A DNA stretch of 64,000 bases from Glycomyces paridis (GCF_004912155.1 NZ_STGX01000021.1:19356-83355); one strand, 5' to 3'. Positions 34,196 through 43,147 are shown, counted from the first letter of the stretch. Notes: generated from the letters alone by a model not told the origin. Program-made: numbers and translations.

Positions 34196-35279
34196 CCGCG
34201 TCGGTGCGGGTCGTGCGCTCCTCCGGCGACGTCGTCTCGGGACTGAGCAGGGCGAGCTCCTGGTTCGCCTCCACGAACGGGCGCATCCGCCGCTCGTAGC
34301 GCCCGAAGGCCAGCGCGTGGTCGCCGGTGCGCCCCAGTTCGAGCGCGAGCACGTACGCGCCGACGATCGCGAGGCTGGTGCCCTGGCCCGAGAGCGGTGC
34401 GGCGCAGTGGGCGGCGTCGCCGAGGAGGGCGGTGCGCCCCTTCGACCAGGCGTCCATCTTGATCTGCGCCATGGAGTCGAAGTAGAAGTCCTCGGCGGTC
34501 TTCATGCGCTCCAGGAACTCCGGGACCTTCCAGCCGAAGCCGGAGAGGTGTTCGGCGACGAGGCGCTTCTGGGCTTCGACGTCCTTGTAGTCGTAGTCGA
34601 TGCGGTCGGACGCAAAGCCGAGGAAGATCCGCAGCTCCTTGTTGTCGCGCACGGTCATGACCGCGCCGCCGTTCGCGCCGTCGTTGATCCAGGTCTGCCA
34701 GCGGTCCATGCCCAGGTAGTTGTCCTGGCTGAACACCGAGAGGTAGGTGCCGAGGTGGTGGAGATAGTCGGCTTCGGGGCCGAAGGCGAGGCGGCGGGTG
34801 TTGGAGTGGAGGCCGTCGGCGCCGACGACGAGGTCGAAGCGGCGCGGGGCGGCCTGCTCGAAGGCGACGGTGACGCCCTCGGCGTCCTCCTCGATCGCGG
34901 TGATCGAGTCGCCGTACAGGTGCTCGACGCCGTCGAGCTTCGCGTGGACGAGGTCCACGAGGTCTTCGCGGAGGATCTCGATGTCCTCGGAGTCGAGTGC
35001 GCCGGAGGAGAGCGCGAACTCTTCGGAGCGCATGAACTCGTTGCCGTCGGCGTCGAGCATGTTCATGCCCTTGGACTCGTTGCGGAGGGCGCGGGCGGCG
35101 TCTTCGAGTCCCATGCGGCGCAGGACGGTGAGGGCGGCGCCGCGCACGTCCACGGCTTGGCCGCCGCGGCGCAGGGCCGGGGCGCGTTCGAGGACGACGG
35201 GGGTGTGGCCCTGCTCGCGGAGCCAGTAGGCGAGGGCGGTGCCGGCGACGCTGGAGCCGGAGACGAGGATGTCGCTCAT
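34158..35279 (-). CDS. FAD-dependent monooxygenase (TetX/PHBH-like)
   Basis: The 373-aa flavoprotein has the GxGxxG-like ADP-binding motif VSGSSVAGTALAYWLREQG (residues about 6-24), the second FAD motif VVGADGLHSNTRR (about 160) and the GD motif ALLGDAAHCAAPLSGQGTSL (about 285-304). Aromatic-ring hydroxylases of this group include TetX-like drug-modifying enzymes. GGAAA precedes the ATG. It is divergent from the GntR/TetR regulator, the probable controller. Substrate unknown. Confidence 0.93.
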   Translation of the reverse strand: MSDILVSGSSVAGTALAYWLREQGHTPVVLERAPALRRGGQAVDVRGAALTVLRRMGLEDAARALRNESKGMNMLDADGNEFMRSEEFALSSGALDSEDIEILREDLVDLVHAKLDGVEHLYGDSITAIEEDAEGVTVAFEQAAPRRFDLVVGADGLHSNTRRLAFGPEADYLHHLGTYLSVFSQDNYLGMDRWQTWINDGANGGAVMTVRDNKELRIFLGFASDRIDYDYKDVEAQKRLVAEHLSGFGWKVPEFLERMKTAEDFYFDSMAQIKMDAWSKGRTALLGDAAHCAAPLSGQGTSLAIVGAYVLALELGRTGDHALAFGRYERRMRPFVEANQELALLSPETTSPEERTTRTDAVKGAIDLDAVID

Positions 35280-35415
35280 CGGGGTTTCCTCTCGGTGGGT
35301 GGTGCTGCGGCGGTGTGCCGCTTGACTGGCACAACCCTAGAAAATACGGCTATGACCTGCAAATACGTTGCCGAACTGCCCTAGGACAGGCGGGGGTGCA
35401 CAGGGGTCGCGGGGC

Positions 35416-35436
35416 TAGGATCTGTCGTAGTACAGA
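35416..35436 (+). promoter_or_regulatory. -10 box and dyad at the GntR/TetR gene
   Basis: TAGGAT (35416-35421) is a -10 box about 30 nt before the GTG. The imperfect dyad TCTGT-N6-ACAGA (35421-35436) overlaps the expected transcription start, fitting autorepression by a GntR-type DNA-binding domain. Confidence 0.6.
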
Positions 35437-35452
35437 GCGAGGGAGGGCCGTC

Positions 35453-36406
35453 GTGGCCGAACCGGGAGGCTCGCCGGGCGAGCCGCCGTATCTGCGTATC
35501 GCGGCCGAGTTGACCAGGCGCATCAGCGAGCGGGAGCTGCTGCCGGGCGACAAGGTGCCGTCGACGCGGCAGGTCGCCCAGGAATTCGCTGTGGCGATCG
35601 CCACAGCGACGAAGGCGTTGGACGTGCTGCGAGCGGAGGGCCTGGTCGTGACCCGTCCGCGCTCGGGCACCGTGGTGGCGCCGCGGCGCGGCATCGCGAA
35701 GCCGACGGCGTCCCTGGAGCTCACGCGCGAGCGGGTGCTCGAAGAGGCCGTCGCCATCGCCGACACCGAAGGGCTGGAGGCGGTCTCGATGCGCGCCGTG
35801 GCGGCGCGGTGCGGTGTGGCGCCGATGTCGTTGTACCGCTTCGTGGAGAGCAGGGAAGAGCTCGTCACCGCCATGTGCGACAGCGCCTACGAGCGGTTGA
35901 CCTACGAGGGCGACGCCGAGGACGGTCCGTGGCGCGCGCGCATCGAGGCGATCGCCGCGGGGCTGTGGCGCGTGCACCGGGCGCACCCGTGGCTCGGCCA
36001 GGTCCATCCGCTCACGCGGCCGTTGCCGTTGCCGAACCTCATGCGCCTGGGGGACCGCATCTTGGGCGCGCTCGAACCCCTCGGTCTGCCGCCGGTCCTC
36101 CAGTTCGACCTGCACGTGCTCCTGTACAGCCACGTGGTGGGCCTCGCGGCGAACTTCGAGGCCGAGGACGAGGCGATGTCCGAGACCGGCATCTCCCATG
36201 AGGAGTGGACCGACCTCCGGTACACGCCGGCCGTCGACGCGAACGTGTTCGAGCGGCTCCCGCACTTCGCGAAGCTCTTCGGGTACTTCGGAAGCCTTCA
36301 GAACGGCTACGACATGGACCTCGACCACCTGTTCAGGCTGGGCCTGGGTCTGCTGCTGGACGGTGTGGAGGCGCTCGCGGCGAGGCACCGGGAGGACGGG
36401 GCCTAA
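35453..36406 (+). CDS. GntR-TetR hybrid transcriptional regulator
   Basis: The 317-aa protein has two DNA-binding regions. Residues 1-80 form a GntR winged helix (AAELTRRISERELLPGDKVP ... VAIATATKALDVLRAEGLVV), and residues about 90-317 form a complete TetR protein: helix-turn-helix VSMRAVAARCGVAPMSLYRF and a TetR_C ligand domain. This fusion is a recurrent actinobacterial architecture, usually beside drug-modifying or efflux genes. The GTG at 35453 follows GGGAGGG by 5 nt. The divergent FAD monooxygenase is the likely target. Confidence 0.92.
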   Translation: MAEPGGSPGEPPYLRIAAELTRRISERELLPGDKVPSTRQVAQEFAVAIATATKALDVLRAEGLVVTRPRSGTVVAPRRGIAKPTASLELTRERVLEEAVAIADTEGLEAVSMRAVAARCGVAPMSLYRFVESREELVTAMCDSAYERLTYEGDAEDGPWRARIEAIAAGLWRVHRAHPWLGQVHPLTRPLPLPNLMRLGDRILGALEPLGLPPVLQFDLHVLLYSHVVGLAANFEAEDEAMSETGISHEEWTDLRYTPAVDANVFERLPHFAKLFGYFGSLQNGYDMDLDHLFRLGLGLLLDGVEALAARHREDGA

Positions 36407-36449
36407 AACCAGAATCGGCACGGTCGACGTTCAGCGCTCGCACCCGTAC

Positions 36450-36643
36450 AGGTGAGGACCGCGGCCGTCATCGGCGGCGACATGCCGAAGGTCCCCGCTG
36501 GCACCGCGGCCGCACCGTCCTGGTCGGCGACGCCGTCCACGCCCCGTCCAACAGCTCGGGGCATCACGACCGTCATGCGCCCGGAGCAGACCCTCGGCCC
36601 CGTCCAGCGCCACCGCGTCGACTGGGAGGCGAAGGCCCTCTGA
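36450..36643 (+). pseudogene. Remnant of an FAD-dependent monooxygenase
   Basis: In one frame (about 36499-36561) the sequence encodes WHRGRTVLVGDAVHAPSNSS, matching the conserved GD motif of FAD monooxygenases, and in another (about 36595-36643) QRHRVDWEAKAL, resembling their C-terminus. The frame changes and the rest of the gene is missing, so this is a decayed fragment. It lies just after the GntR/TetR regulator that already faces an intact monooxygenase. Confidence 0.55.
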
Positions 36644-36728
36644 GCACCGGCCGATCGGCCCGAAACGCCGCCCGGGCGCCGAACGGGCCCTTACACTGCG
36701 CTCAATTCCGTCTCAAGTGGAGGGCATC

Positions 36729-37034
36729 ATGACGCAGGATTACGGGCAGCCCGGAGCACCGGTCAGGATGCCCAGAGAGATGAACGGGCTCGCCATCGCC
36801 TCGTTCGTGGTCTCCCTCGTCGGGCTGTGCGGCCCGCTCGGCATCCTCGGCCTCATCTTCGGCTACGTCGCCAAGGGCCAGATCAAAGCCCGCGACAACG
36901 CCGGAAGCGGGCTCGCGACCGCCGGGATCGTCCTCGGGTGGATCTCCCTGATCGGCCTCATCGCCATCGTCCTGGCGCTCATCCTCGGCGGCTGGGCGAG
37001 CTGGGAGGACTGGAAGGACGAGAACTACAACTAG
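36729..37034 (+). CDS. DUF4190-family membrane protein
   Basis: The 101-aa protein has two transmembrane helices, LAIASFVVSLVGLCGPLGIL and GIVLGWISLIGLIAIVLALIL, linked by the conserved FGYVAKGQIKARDNAGSGLA segment of DUF4190. The ATG at 36729 follows GGAGG by 6 nt. DUF4190 proteins are widespread small actinobacterial membrane proteins without assigned function. Confidence 0.88.
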   Translation: MTQDYGQPGAPVRMPREMNGLAIASFVVSLVGLCGPLGILGLIFGYVAKGQIKARDNAGSGLATAGIVLGWISLIGLIAIVLALILGGWASWEDWKDENYN

Positions 37035-37139
37035 CGCGAGCCATTTCCGGCAGGCCGGTGCGGAACGCGATCCGCGCCGGCCCCGCCGTATTTCCCCGAA
37101 CCGCCGCGCCGCGACCCCCGGCCCCCTATCTTCGTGCAC

Positions 37140-38366
37140 GTGAGAGCACAAGAGACAGTCGAAGCGGCCGTGCCGCTCCCCCGCCGCGTCCTCGCCCGCG
37201 CCGCCGCCGGCGCCTTCGCGATCGCCGCGGCCCTGACGCCCGCCACCGCCGCACTCGGCGCCGACCAGGAACGCGCGGAACCGGACGTCAGCGGCCCCGG
37301 CTACAGCGCCAACCAGATCGCGGCGATCGAGTCCGTCGGCGCGGCCCTCGAACCGGGCTCCGAGCGGGCCCTGACGCACCAGGACGCGGCGTTCATCAAG
37401 GCCCGCTTCGACCGCGTCGCCCTCGGCGCCGGCGACGCGCTCATCGTCGCCGCCGCCAACGGGACCGAGACCCGCCGCTACGGCGCGGGCGACGTGGTCG
37501 ACGGCGCCCTCCGGGCCCTCTCGGTCGAAGGCGACACCGCCGTCATCGAACTGCGCGACGACCCCGCCGACGGCATCACCCCCACCGCCCGCCTCGCCTC
37601 CTACGCCCGCGGCCTCAACGAGGCCGAACTCGACTCGCGGCCCGCCGCGGCCCAGCCCTCCCCCGAGAGCGTCTGCGGCAGGGACGACTCCGAGCACGCC
37701 GCCTGCTACAAGGAGACCGACCCCGAGGCCTACGACGCCTCCCGCTCGGTCGCGCGCCTCATCATCGACGACCAGTTCTACTGCACCGCCTGGCTCGCCG
37801 AGGGCGGCAACCGGCTCCTCACCAACAACCACTGCTTCGACACCGACGAACTCGCCAAGGCCACCGAGGTCCAGTTCGGATACGAGTGCCTCGAATGCAC
37901 CGGCGGCGACACCGCCACCCCCATCAAGGTGACCGGCGACGACGTCCTCGCCACCGACTACACCTACGACTTCACCCTGTTCACCGTCGCCGACTACGAC
38001 GCGATCGCCCACCTCCCCCACCTGCCCATCGACACCGGCCAGGCCGCGACCGGCGAGAAGGTCTTCATCGCCGGTCACCCCGGCGGCAGGCCGCTGCGCA
38101 TCGCCGCCGTCACCGACGAGAGCGGCCGGGCACGCCCGGCCGCGGCCCAGTGCCGCGTCAGCGACAACACCTGGAACGGGCGCGGCTGGCGCACCGACCT
38201 CGCCTACCTGTGCGACACCGAGGGCGGCTCCTCGGGCTCGCCGGTCGTCAGCCGCGAGACCGGCGCCGTCGTCGGCCTCCACCACCTGGGCGGATGCCCC
38301 AACAGCGCCGTGCGCATGGACCTCGTCTACCCGATGATCTCCCCATACCTCAAGTACGACTTCTAG
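37140..38366 (+). CDS. Secreted trypsin-like serine protease
   Basis: The 408-aa protein has an N-terminal signal peptide (VLARAAAGAFAIAAALTPATA, cleavage near residue 41) and a 130-residue pro-region, then a chymotrypsin-fold protease. The triad is visible: His231 in LLTNNHCFD, Asp277 in YDFTLFTV and Ser365 in EGGSSGSPV. Many cysteines (CTAW, NNHC, ECLEC, LCDTE) suggest disulfides, and the layout recalls lysyl-endopeptidase-like secreted proteases. TATCTT (37127-37132) ends 7 nt before the GTG at 37140, so I choose that leaderless start over the GTG at 37134. Confidence 0.9.
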   Translation: MRAQETVEAAVPLPRRVLARAAAGAFAIAAALTPATAALGADQERAEPDVSGPGYSANQIAAIESVGAALEPGSERALTHQDAAFIKARFDRVALGAGDALIVAAANGTETRRYGAGDVVDGALRALSVEGDTAVIELRDDPADGITPTARLASYARGLNEAELDSRPAAAQPSPESVCGRDDSEHAACYKETDPEAYDASRSVARLIIDDQFYCTAWLAEGGNRLLTNNHCFDTDELAKATEVQFGYECLECTGGDTATPIKVTGDDVLATDYTYDFTLFTVADYDAIAHLPHLPIDTGQAATGEKVFIAGHPGGRPLRIAAVTDESGRARPAAAQCRVSDNTWNGRGWRTDLAYLCDTEGGSSGSPVVSRETGAVVGLHHLGGCPNSAVRMDLVYPMISPYLKYDF

Positions 38367-38373
38367 ACCGGAC

Positions 38374-38409
38374 GCGAAGGGGCGGCGGGTTCCCCCGCCG
38401 CCCCTTCGC
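38374..38409 (+). terminator. Strong hairpin terminator of the protease gene
   Basis: A perfect 16-bp stem (38374-38389 with 38394-38409) with loop TTCC begins 8 bp after the stop codon. Confidence 0.92.
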
Positions 38410-38478
38410 GTCCGCCCCGAACGCCTCCGCGCCGCGTCCGCCCACTTTAGGCTGGATCGGAGACTACTGGAGGCACCC

Positions 38479-39480
38479 GTGGACGAGACGCCCGCAGACG
38501 CGCCCGAGACCGCCGCGGCCCGACGGCACGGCGTCGGACGCCTCGTGCGGTGGATCGTGGCCCTGCTCGCGTGCGTCCTCGCCGCCGTCGCCGTCACCGG
38601 CGCCGTCGCCGCCTACTACGCCCGGCTCGAACTGCTCGACACCGACCGTTTCACCGAGCGCACCGAGGTCATCGCCGCCGACGAACAGGTCCAGAACGAC
38701 GTCGCCGACCTCCTCTCCGCCCGGATCATCGCCGCGATCGACATCGAGCAGGTCGCCGAGGACGCCGCCGGCTGGGCCGGCGGCGAGGACCCGCCCGCCG
38801 CGGTCCGCGACCTCATCGCCTCGGCCGCCGAGAGCCTGCGCGGCTACATCGAGAACGAGGTCGCCGACTTCGTCTCCAGCGACGCCTTCCTCGACCTCTG
38901 GGACGCGGCCGTGCGCGAGGCCCACGCCTCCCTCGTCTCGGCCCTGCGCGGCGAGAACGCCGGCGCCGTGCTCGCCGACGGGAACACGCTCTCGCTCGAC
39001 CTCGGACGGGTCGTGGCCGTCATCAAGGAGCGACTGGTCGACGCCGACTTCGCGCTGGCCGAGGACATTCCCGCAGTCGAGGCGCAGTACGTGCTGGTCG
39101 ACTCCGAGCAGGTGCCGCAGTTGCAGCGCGACACCGAGCGACTGGAGTGGGCGGCGACGTGGCTGCCGTGGATCGCGGTGGGGCTGTTGATCGTCGCGTT
39201 CGTGCTCGCGCCGCGCCGGTGGGTCGCCGCGCTCGTGGTCGGGGCCCTCGGTGCGGTCCTGGCGGTCGCGGCCCTGTGGGGGCTGGCCGAGGGCCGGACG
39301 CTGTTCGTCTCGCGGGCGCGGGACGCGGCCTTCGCGCCGCTGACGTACGACGCGTTCACCGACGACCTCCAGTGGACGTACGGGCTCATGCTCGTGGTGG
39401 CGGTCCTGCTGGCGGCCTTGGCGGTGCTCATGCTCATCGTGCGCCGCCGCTCGAGCGCGACCGAGCCCGCCGAGGCTTGA
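38479..39480 (+). CDS. Three-TM membrane protein of unknown function
   Basis: The 333-aa protein has one transmembrane helix near residues 24-48, an extracytoplasmic domain of about 180 residues rich in acidic helices (VQNDVADLLSARII, GYIENEVADFVSSDAFLDLW), and further transmembrane helices near 228-275 and 300-322. This matches a common actinobacterial family of integral membrane proteins without known role. The GTG at 38479 follows GGAGG by 7 nt. Confidence 0.83.
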   Translation: MDETPADAPETAAARRHGVGRLVRWIVALLACVLAAVAVTGAVAAYYARLELLDTDRFTERTEVIAADEQVQNDVADLLSARIIAAIDIEQVAEDAAGWAGGEDPPAAVRDLIASAAESLRGYIENEVADFVSSDAFLDLWDAAVREAHASLVSALRGENAGAVLADGNTLSLDLGRVVAVIKERLVDADFALAEDIPAVEAQYVLVDSEQVPQLQRDTERLEWAATWLPWIAVGLLIVAFVLAPRRWVAALVVGALGAVLAVAALWGLAEGRTLFVSRARDAAFAPLTYDAFTDDLQWTYGLMLVVAVLLAALAVLMLIVRRRSSATEPAEA

Positions 39481-39491
39481 CCTCCCGGCCG

Positions 39492-40016
39492 TCAGATCCC
39501 GGCGGCGCGCCTTCGCCTGCGCGGCCCCGCCGAGCGGGGCGGCTCGGACCGGATGTGGTCGCGGACCTGGGACATGATGCGGCCCAAGCGGTTGAGGTCG
39601 GCCTCGTCCACGGCGTCGTAGAGGAGCTTGCGGGTGACCTCGATGTGGCCGGGCAGGACCCGCCCGACGATCTCGCGGCCCTTCGGCGTGATGGCGACGA
39701 GCGTGGCCCGCTCGTCCTCGGGGCTCGGCCCGCGGGTGACGAGCCCGGCCTTCTCCAGGAGTCCGGCCTGGTAGGTGAGGCCGCTGCGGCTGTAGACGAC
39801 GCCGTCGGCGAGCTGGGTCATGGTCAGGCCGGTGGAGGAGCCGTTGAGGGTCATCAGCAGTTCGAACTGCACGGCGGAGATCCCGCCTTCGGCGCGGAGC
39901 TGCTGGTCCACCTGGTGTTGCAGAAGCGCCACGGCCTCGGTCAGCGCGAAATAGGCCTCCAGCTGCCCGGGGTCGGGCAGGCGCAGGTCGCCGATCATGA
40001 AGTCGTCGGTGCTCAC
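39492..40016 (-). CDS. MarR-family transcriptional regulator
   Basis: The 174-aa protein has the MarR winged helix: helices from about residue 20, the recognition region LTMTQLADGVVYSRSGLTYQ (about 63-82), and the wing with PSPEDERATLVAITPKG. The last residues are Arg-rich. TAGGAT (40028-40023) ends exactly 6 nt before the GTG at 40016, so it is leaderless from there; the GTG at 40019 is in frame as well. Three copies of a GCTTCGAATTCGAAGC palindrome lie between this gene and the divergent dehydrogenase, so it probably represses both. Confidence 0.92.
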   Translation of the reverse strand: MSTDDFMIGDLRLPDPGQLEAYFALTEAVALLQHQVDQQLRAEGGISAVQFELLMTLNGSSTGLTMTQLADGVVYSRSGLTYQAGLLEKAGLVTRGPSPEDERATLVAITPKGREIVGRVLPGHIEVTRKLLYDAVDEADLNRLGRIMSQVRDHIRSEPPRSAGPRRRRRAAGI

Positions 40017-40031
40017 CACCCCATCCTATCC

Positions 40032-40127
40032 GCTTCGAATTCGAAGCAATGTGGGAATCGTCACGAATCCTTGTGCTTCGAATTCGCAGCGATCTACAGT
40101 TGCCATCAAGAGCTTCGAATTCGAAGC
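40032..40127. promoter_or_regulatory. Three MarR operator palindromes
   Basis: The 16-bp palindrome GCTTCGAATTCGAAGC occurs perfectly at 40032-40047 and 40112-40127, and with one mismatch at 40075-40090. The first abuts the -10 box of the leaderless marR-type gene; the last ends 22 bp before the dehydrogenase start. Confidence 0.88.
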
Positions 40128-40149
40128 AAGAAGATCGAAGGAGCACCTC

Positions 40150-41082
40150 ATGAAGGCCATGCGCTTCCACTCCCACGGCGGCACCGAAGTCCTCGCCCTC
40201 GAGACGGCCGAGGAACCGACGGCGGGCCCCGGCCACGTCGTCATCAAGGTCGCCGGCACCTCGTTCAACCTCCTCGACGCCGCCATCCGCGCCGGCTTCA
40301 TGCGCGACATCATGCCCGTCGCGCTCCCCCACACCCCCGGCATCGACGTCGCCGGGACCATCACCGCGATCGGCGAGGGCGTGACCGGCTGGCGGACCGG
40401 AGACCCGGTCATCGCGTTCCTCCCACCGACCGCCCCCGGCGCCGCGGCCGAGTACGTCGCGGCCCCGGCCGCGGTCCTCACCGCCGCACCCGCCACCGTG
40501 CCGCTCGCCGACGCCGCCGCACTCCCGACCGTCGGGCTCACCGCCCGCCAAGCGCTGTTCGAACACCTCGAACTGCGAGCGGGCCAGCGTCTCCTCATCA
40601 ACGGCGCGGGCGGCGGCGTCGGCGGCTACGCCGTCCAACTCGCGAAGAAGGTCGGCGCCGACGTCACCGCCACCGCGAGCCCGCGCAGCGCCGAACGGGT
40701 GCACTCCTACGGCGCGGACCGCGTCCTCGACTACACCGCCGAACCGGTGATCGACGCGCTCGCCGGCGAACGCTTCGACGCGGTCCTCCAGCTCGTGCGA
40801 TCGAGCCCCGAGGAGACGGCCGAACTCTCCACCCTCACCGCCGACCACGGCGTCTTCACCAGCACCGCCACACCCGGCCCGGCCGACATCGGCCGCGGCG
40901 TGCGCATCGAGCAGGTCGAGGTCCGCAACGACGCCGCCCGCCTCGCCGACCTCGTCGCCCTGGTCGACGCCGGAGACCTCCAGATCGACGTCGCCGAACG
41001 CCTCCCACTCGCCGACCTGGCCGCCGTCCACGACCGAGCCCTCACGAACCGCCTCCTCGGAAAGACGGTGCTCATGATCTGA
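40150..41082 (+). CDS. NADP-dependent oxidoreductase (MDR family, quinone-reductase-like)
   Basis: The 310-aa protein has a GroES-like domain (AGTSFNLLDAAIRAGFM, PGIDVAGTITAIGEGVTGW) and a Rossmann domain with LLINGAGGGVGGYAVQLAKK (residues about 146-165). No catalytic zinc ligands are seen. AAGGAG lies 6 nt before the ATG. It is divergent from the MarR gene and preceded by three MarR-type operators, the usual set-up for a reductase induced by an electrophile or phenolic compound; that trigger is inference. Confidence 0.92.
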   Translation: MKAMRFHSHGGTEVLALETAEEPTAGPGHVVIKVAGTSFNLLDAAIRAGFMRDIMPVALPHTPGIDVAGTITAIGEGVTGWRTGDPVIAFLPPTAPGAAAEYVAAPAAVLTAAPATVPLADAAALPTVGLTARQALFEHLELRAGQRLLINGAGGGVGGYAVQLAKKVGADVTATASPRSAERVHSYGADRVLDYTAEPVIDALAGERFDAVLQLVRSSPEETAELSTLTADHGVFTSTATPGPADIGRGVRIEQVEVRNDAARLADLVALVDAGDLQIDVAERLPLADLAAVHDRALTNRLLGKTVLMI

Positions 41083-41468
41083 AAACCAACCGGCGCAACC
41101 GCACCGATCACGGAATCGGACCGCAGCCGGCCGGTCCGAAGCCCAGGAATAGGAGCCGAAACGATGCGCCCGACGCGGTAGGCCACGCGGTCTACGGAGC
41201 CTAGGACACTGGCGGCCACCACCAGGTCTAGGAGGTCGGCCCCGGGACGCCGGGCGCCGACACCGGAAGTGGACTCGCGACGCCAAGCGGTTATTCCCGG
41301 CCCTTGAACGGCGCTCGGTTCAACCCAGGCGAGCGTTGATGCGAACGCGACGAACGAAAGTGAAGGGCACGTCGTAGCCACGCTGACCACAGCGGTGCTA
41401 TCCGATGGGCGGTGAGGGGTGGGGTGGGAGGGGTGGGGGCGGGGGGGGGGGAGGGCCCCAAGGCCGGT
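41083..41468. other. 386-bp gene-free region ending in a G-tract
   Basis: I find no gene. The right end (41411-41458) is a G-rich run (GGGGTGGGAGGGGTGGGGGC, then a run of G) abutting the proC stop, capable of G-quadruplex formation on the + strand. No clear terminator hairpin was found. Confidence 0.5.
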
Positions 41469-42467
41469 TCAGAAGTGGTCGGAGTCGATGTCACCTGGTT
41501 CGGAACCCCCAGAGTCCGCGGCGCCAAGGGAGCCCGCGGAGCCCTTGGCACCCGCAGAGCCCCCTGAACTCTCTGAACCCGCCGAGCCCGCCGAGCCCGC
41601 CGAGCCCGGAGAATCCGGCGAAACCGCGGAGCGCTCATGGTGGTCAGGACCGGCGGGAGTATCAGGTTCGGGTCGGTCGTCGCCTGAGAGGGCGTGGCCT
41701 CGGGCGGTGGCGGCTTGGACCGCGGCTTTGACGGTTCCGGAGGCGTGGCCGGCGCGGAGGACGTCGAGGGCGGCACGAGTGGTGCCGCCGGGGGTGGCGA
41801 TCCGTTCCAGGATCGCGGCGGGGGCCTCGTCGGAGGACTGGAGGTGGAGGCACGCGCCGAGGAGCATCTGGTCGACAAGGACGCGGGCGGCCTCGGGCTC
41901 CATGCCGCCGTCGACGGCGGCGGTGGTCAGGGCGTCGGCGAGTGAGAACAGGAAGGCCGGGCCCGAGCCGGCGACGGCCGTTACGAGGTCCATGAGGGAC
42001 TCGTCGACCGTGACGGTGACGCCGACCCGGTCGAAGAGGTCTTCGAGCTCGGTGAGGTCGGTGCCCTCGGGGGCGCACAGGGCGGTCGCGGCCTGGCGCG
42101 CACGGGCGGCGATGTTGGTCATGGCGCGGGCGACATGGACGCCCTTCGGGACGGAGGAGGCGAGCGTCGAGAGGGGAACCCCGGCGGCGAGGGAGACGAC
42201 CGTGGCGTCGGGTTCGAGGTCGGGGCCGATCGCCTTGAGCAGGGGCGCGACGGCGACGGGCGGGACCGACAGGAGCACGAGGTCGGCTTCGGTGACCGCG
42301 CTGCGGTTGTCGGTGCTGACCTCCACGCCGTAGCGGTCGGCCAGCGCGGCGGCGCGCTGTTCGGGGAGGGCGGTGGCCCATATCTGGGAGATGGGCAGGC
42401 CCGAGTCGAGCAGTCCGGCGAGGACGGCCTCGCCGAGGTGTCCGACGCCGAGCATTGCGATGTCCAT
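41469..42467 (-). CDS. proC: Pyrroline-5-carboxylate reductase with Ser/Gly-rich tail
   Basis: The enzyme reduces pyrroline-5-carboxylate to proline with NAD(P)H, the last step of proline synthesis. The N-terminal Rossmann motif MDIAMLGVGHLGEAVLAGLL, the ARAMTNIAARARQAATAL segment (about residue 113), and the C-terminal signature AGSGPAFLFSLADALTTAAV (about 158-177) with LATPGGTT-like IATPGGTTRAALDVL (about 217) are all present. The normal enzyme ends near residue 270; this one has an additional tail of about 60 residues built of GSAGSAGS and GGSAGAKGSAGS-like repeats. GGAGG precedes the ATG at 42467. Confidence 0.9.
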   Translation of the reverse strand: MDIAMLGVGHLGEAVLAGLLDSGLPISQIWATALPEQRAAALADRYGVEVSTDNRSAVTEADLVLLSVPPVAVAPLLKAIGPDLEPDATVVSLAAGVPLSTLASSVPKGVHVARAMTNIAARARQAATALCAPEGTDLTELEDLFDRVGVTVTVDESLMDLVTAVAGSGPAFLFSLADALTTAAVDGGMEPEAARVLVDQMLLGACLHLQSSDEAPAAILERIATPGGTTRAALDVLRAGHASGTVKAAVQAATARGHALSGDDRPEPDTPAGPDHHERSAVSPDSPGSAGSAGSAGSESSGGSAGAKGSAGSLGAADSGGSEPGDIDSDHF

Positions 42468-42650
42468 GGTGCGACCTCCGATTCGGCTCTTCAGTCGAAA
42501 TCTACGCATTGGGGCACGCCGCCACCGGACTTCGGCGAAGACGACCGGGTCGGCGGGGGGAGTTTCCGTGGGGGGGGGTCGGTGCTCCTCGTGGGTGACG
42601 AGGGGGTGGCCGGTGTGCGGGGGCGCCATCGCCGGGGGTGTGCGCGGTTG

Positions 42651-43145
42651 TCACTTCGGCGGGAATGCCGCTTTCATTTCGGTGGTGAATCGGTTGGTGG
42701 CTCGGGTTTGGAGGAGGCGGGTCATGGGGGGGGCGAGGCGGCTGAGGGTCGTGCCGGGGGTGGAGAAGGAGCGGAGGATGAGGCGGGTGCGGTGCTCGCT
42801 GATGGTTTCGAGGAGGAATGCGGCTTCGCCGCGTTCGGGGTGGCCGGGTAGGGAGCCGTAGCCGAAGCCTGCGCGTTCGGGGGTCTGGTCGGCCCAGGTG
42901 ACCTGGCAGGGGATGGTGAGGAGTCGGGCGAAGCGGAGGGTGACTTTGACGCCGGGTGCGGCGCGTGGGGCGGTGGGGGTGGGGTGGAGGCCGCAGCGTT
43001 GGTGGAGGCCCCAGGTCATGAGGAGTTCGGCGGCGTCGGCGAGTGGTGCGGCGATGACGGCTTCGCGGCGGAGGTGGCGGTAGCCGTCGGGCATGGGGAT
43101 GTCGCGGGAGGCGCCGATTTCGGGGTAGTTGACGTCGAATTGCAA
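42651..43145 (-). CDS. DUF1990-family protein
   Basis: The 164-aa protein fits DUF1990: it begins LQFDVNYPEIG, continues with HLRREAVIAAPLADAAELLM, has GFGYGSLPGHPERGEAAFLL near residue 105 and ends TRLLQTRATNRFTTEM. These are SRPBCC-like small-ligand-binding folds with no firm function. The likely start is the TTG at 43145, with AAGGA 7 nt upstream inside the end of the preceding GNAT gene and only 2 nt between the genes. Confidence 0.82.
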   Translation of the reverse strand: MQFDVNYPEIGASRDIPMPDGYRHLRREAVIAAPLADAAELLMTWGLHQRCGLHPTPTAPRAAPGVKVTLRFARLLTIPCQVTWADQTPERAGFGYGSLPGHPERGEAAFLLETISEHRTRLILRSFSTPGTTLSRLAPPMTRLLQTRATNRFTTEMKAAFPPK

Positions 43146-43147
43146 GG

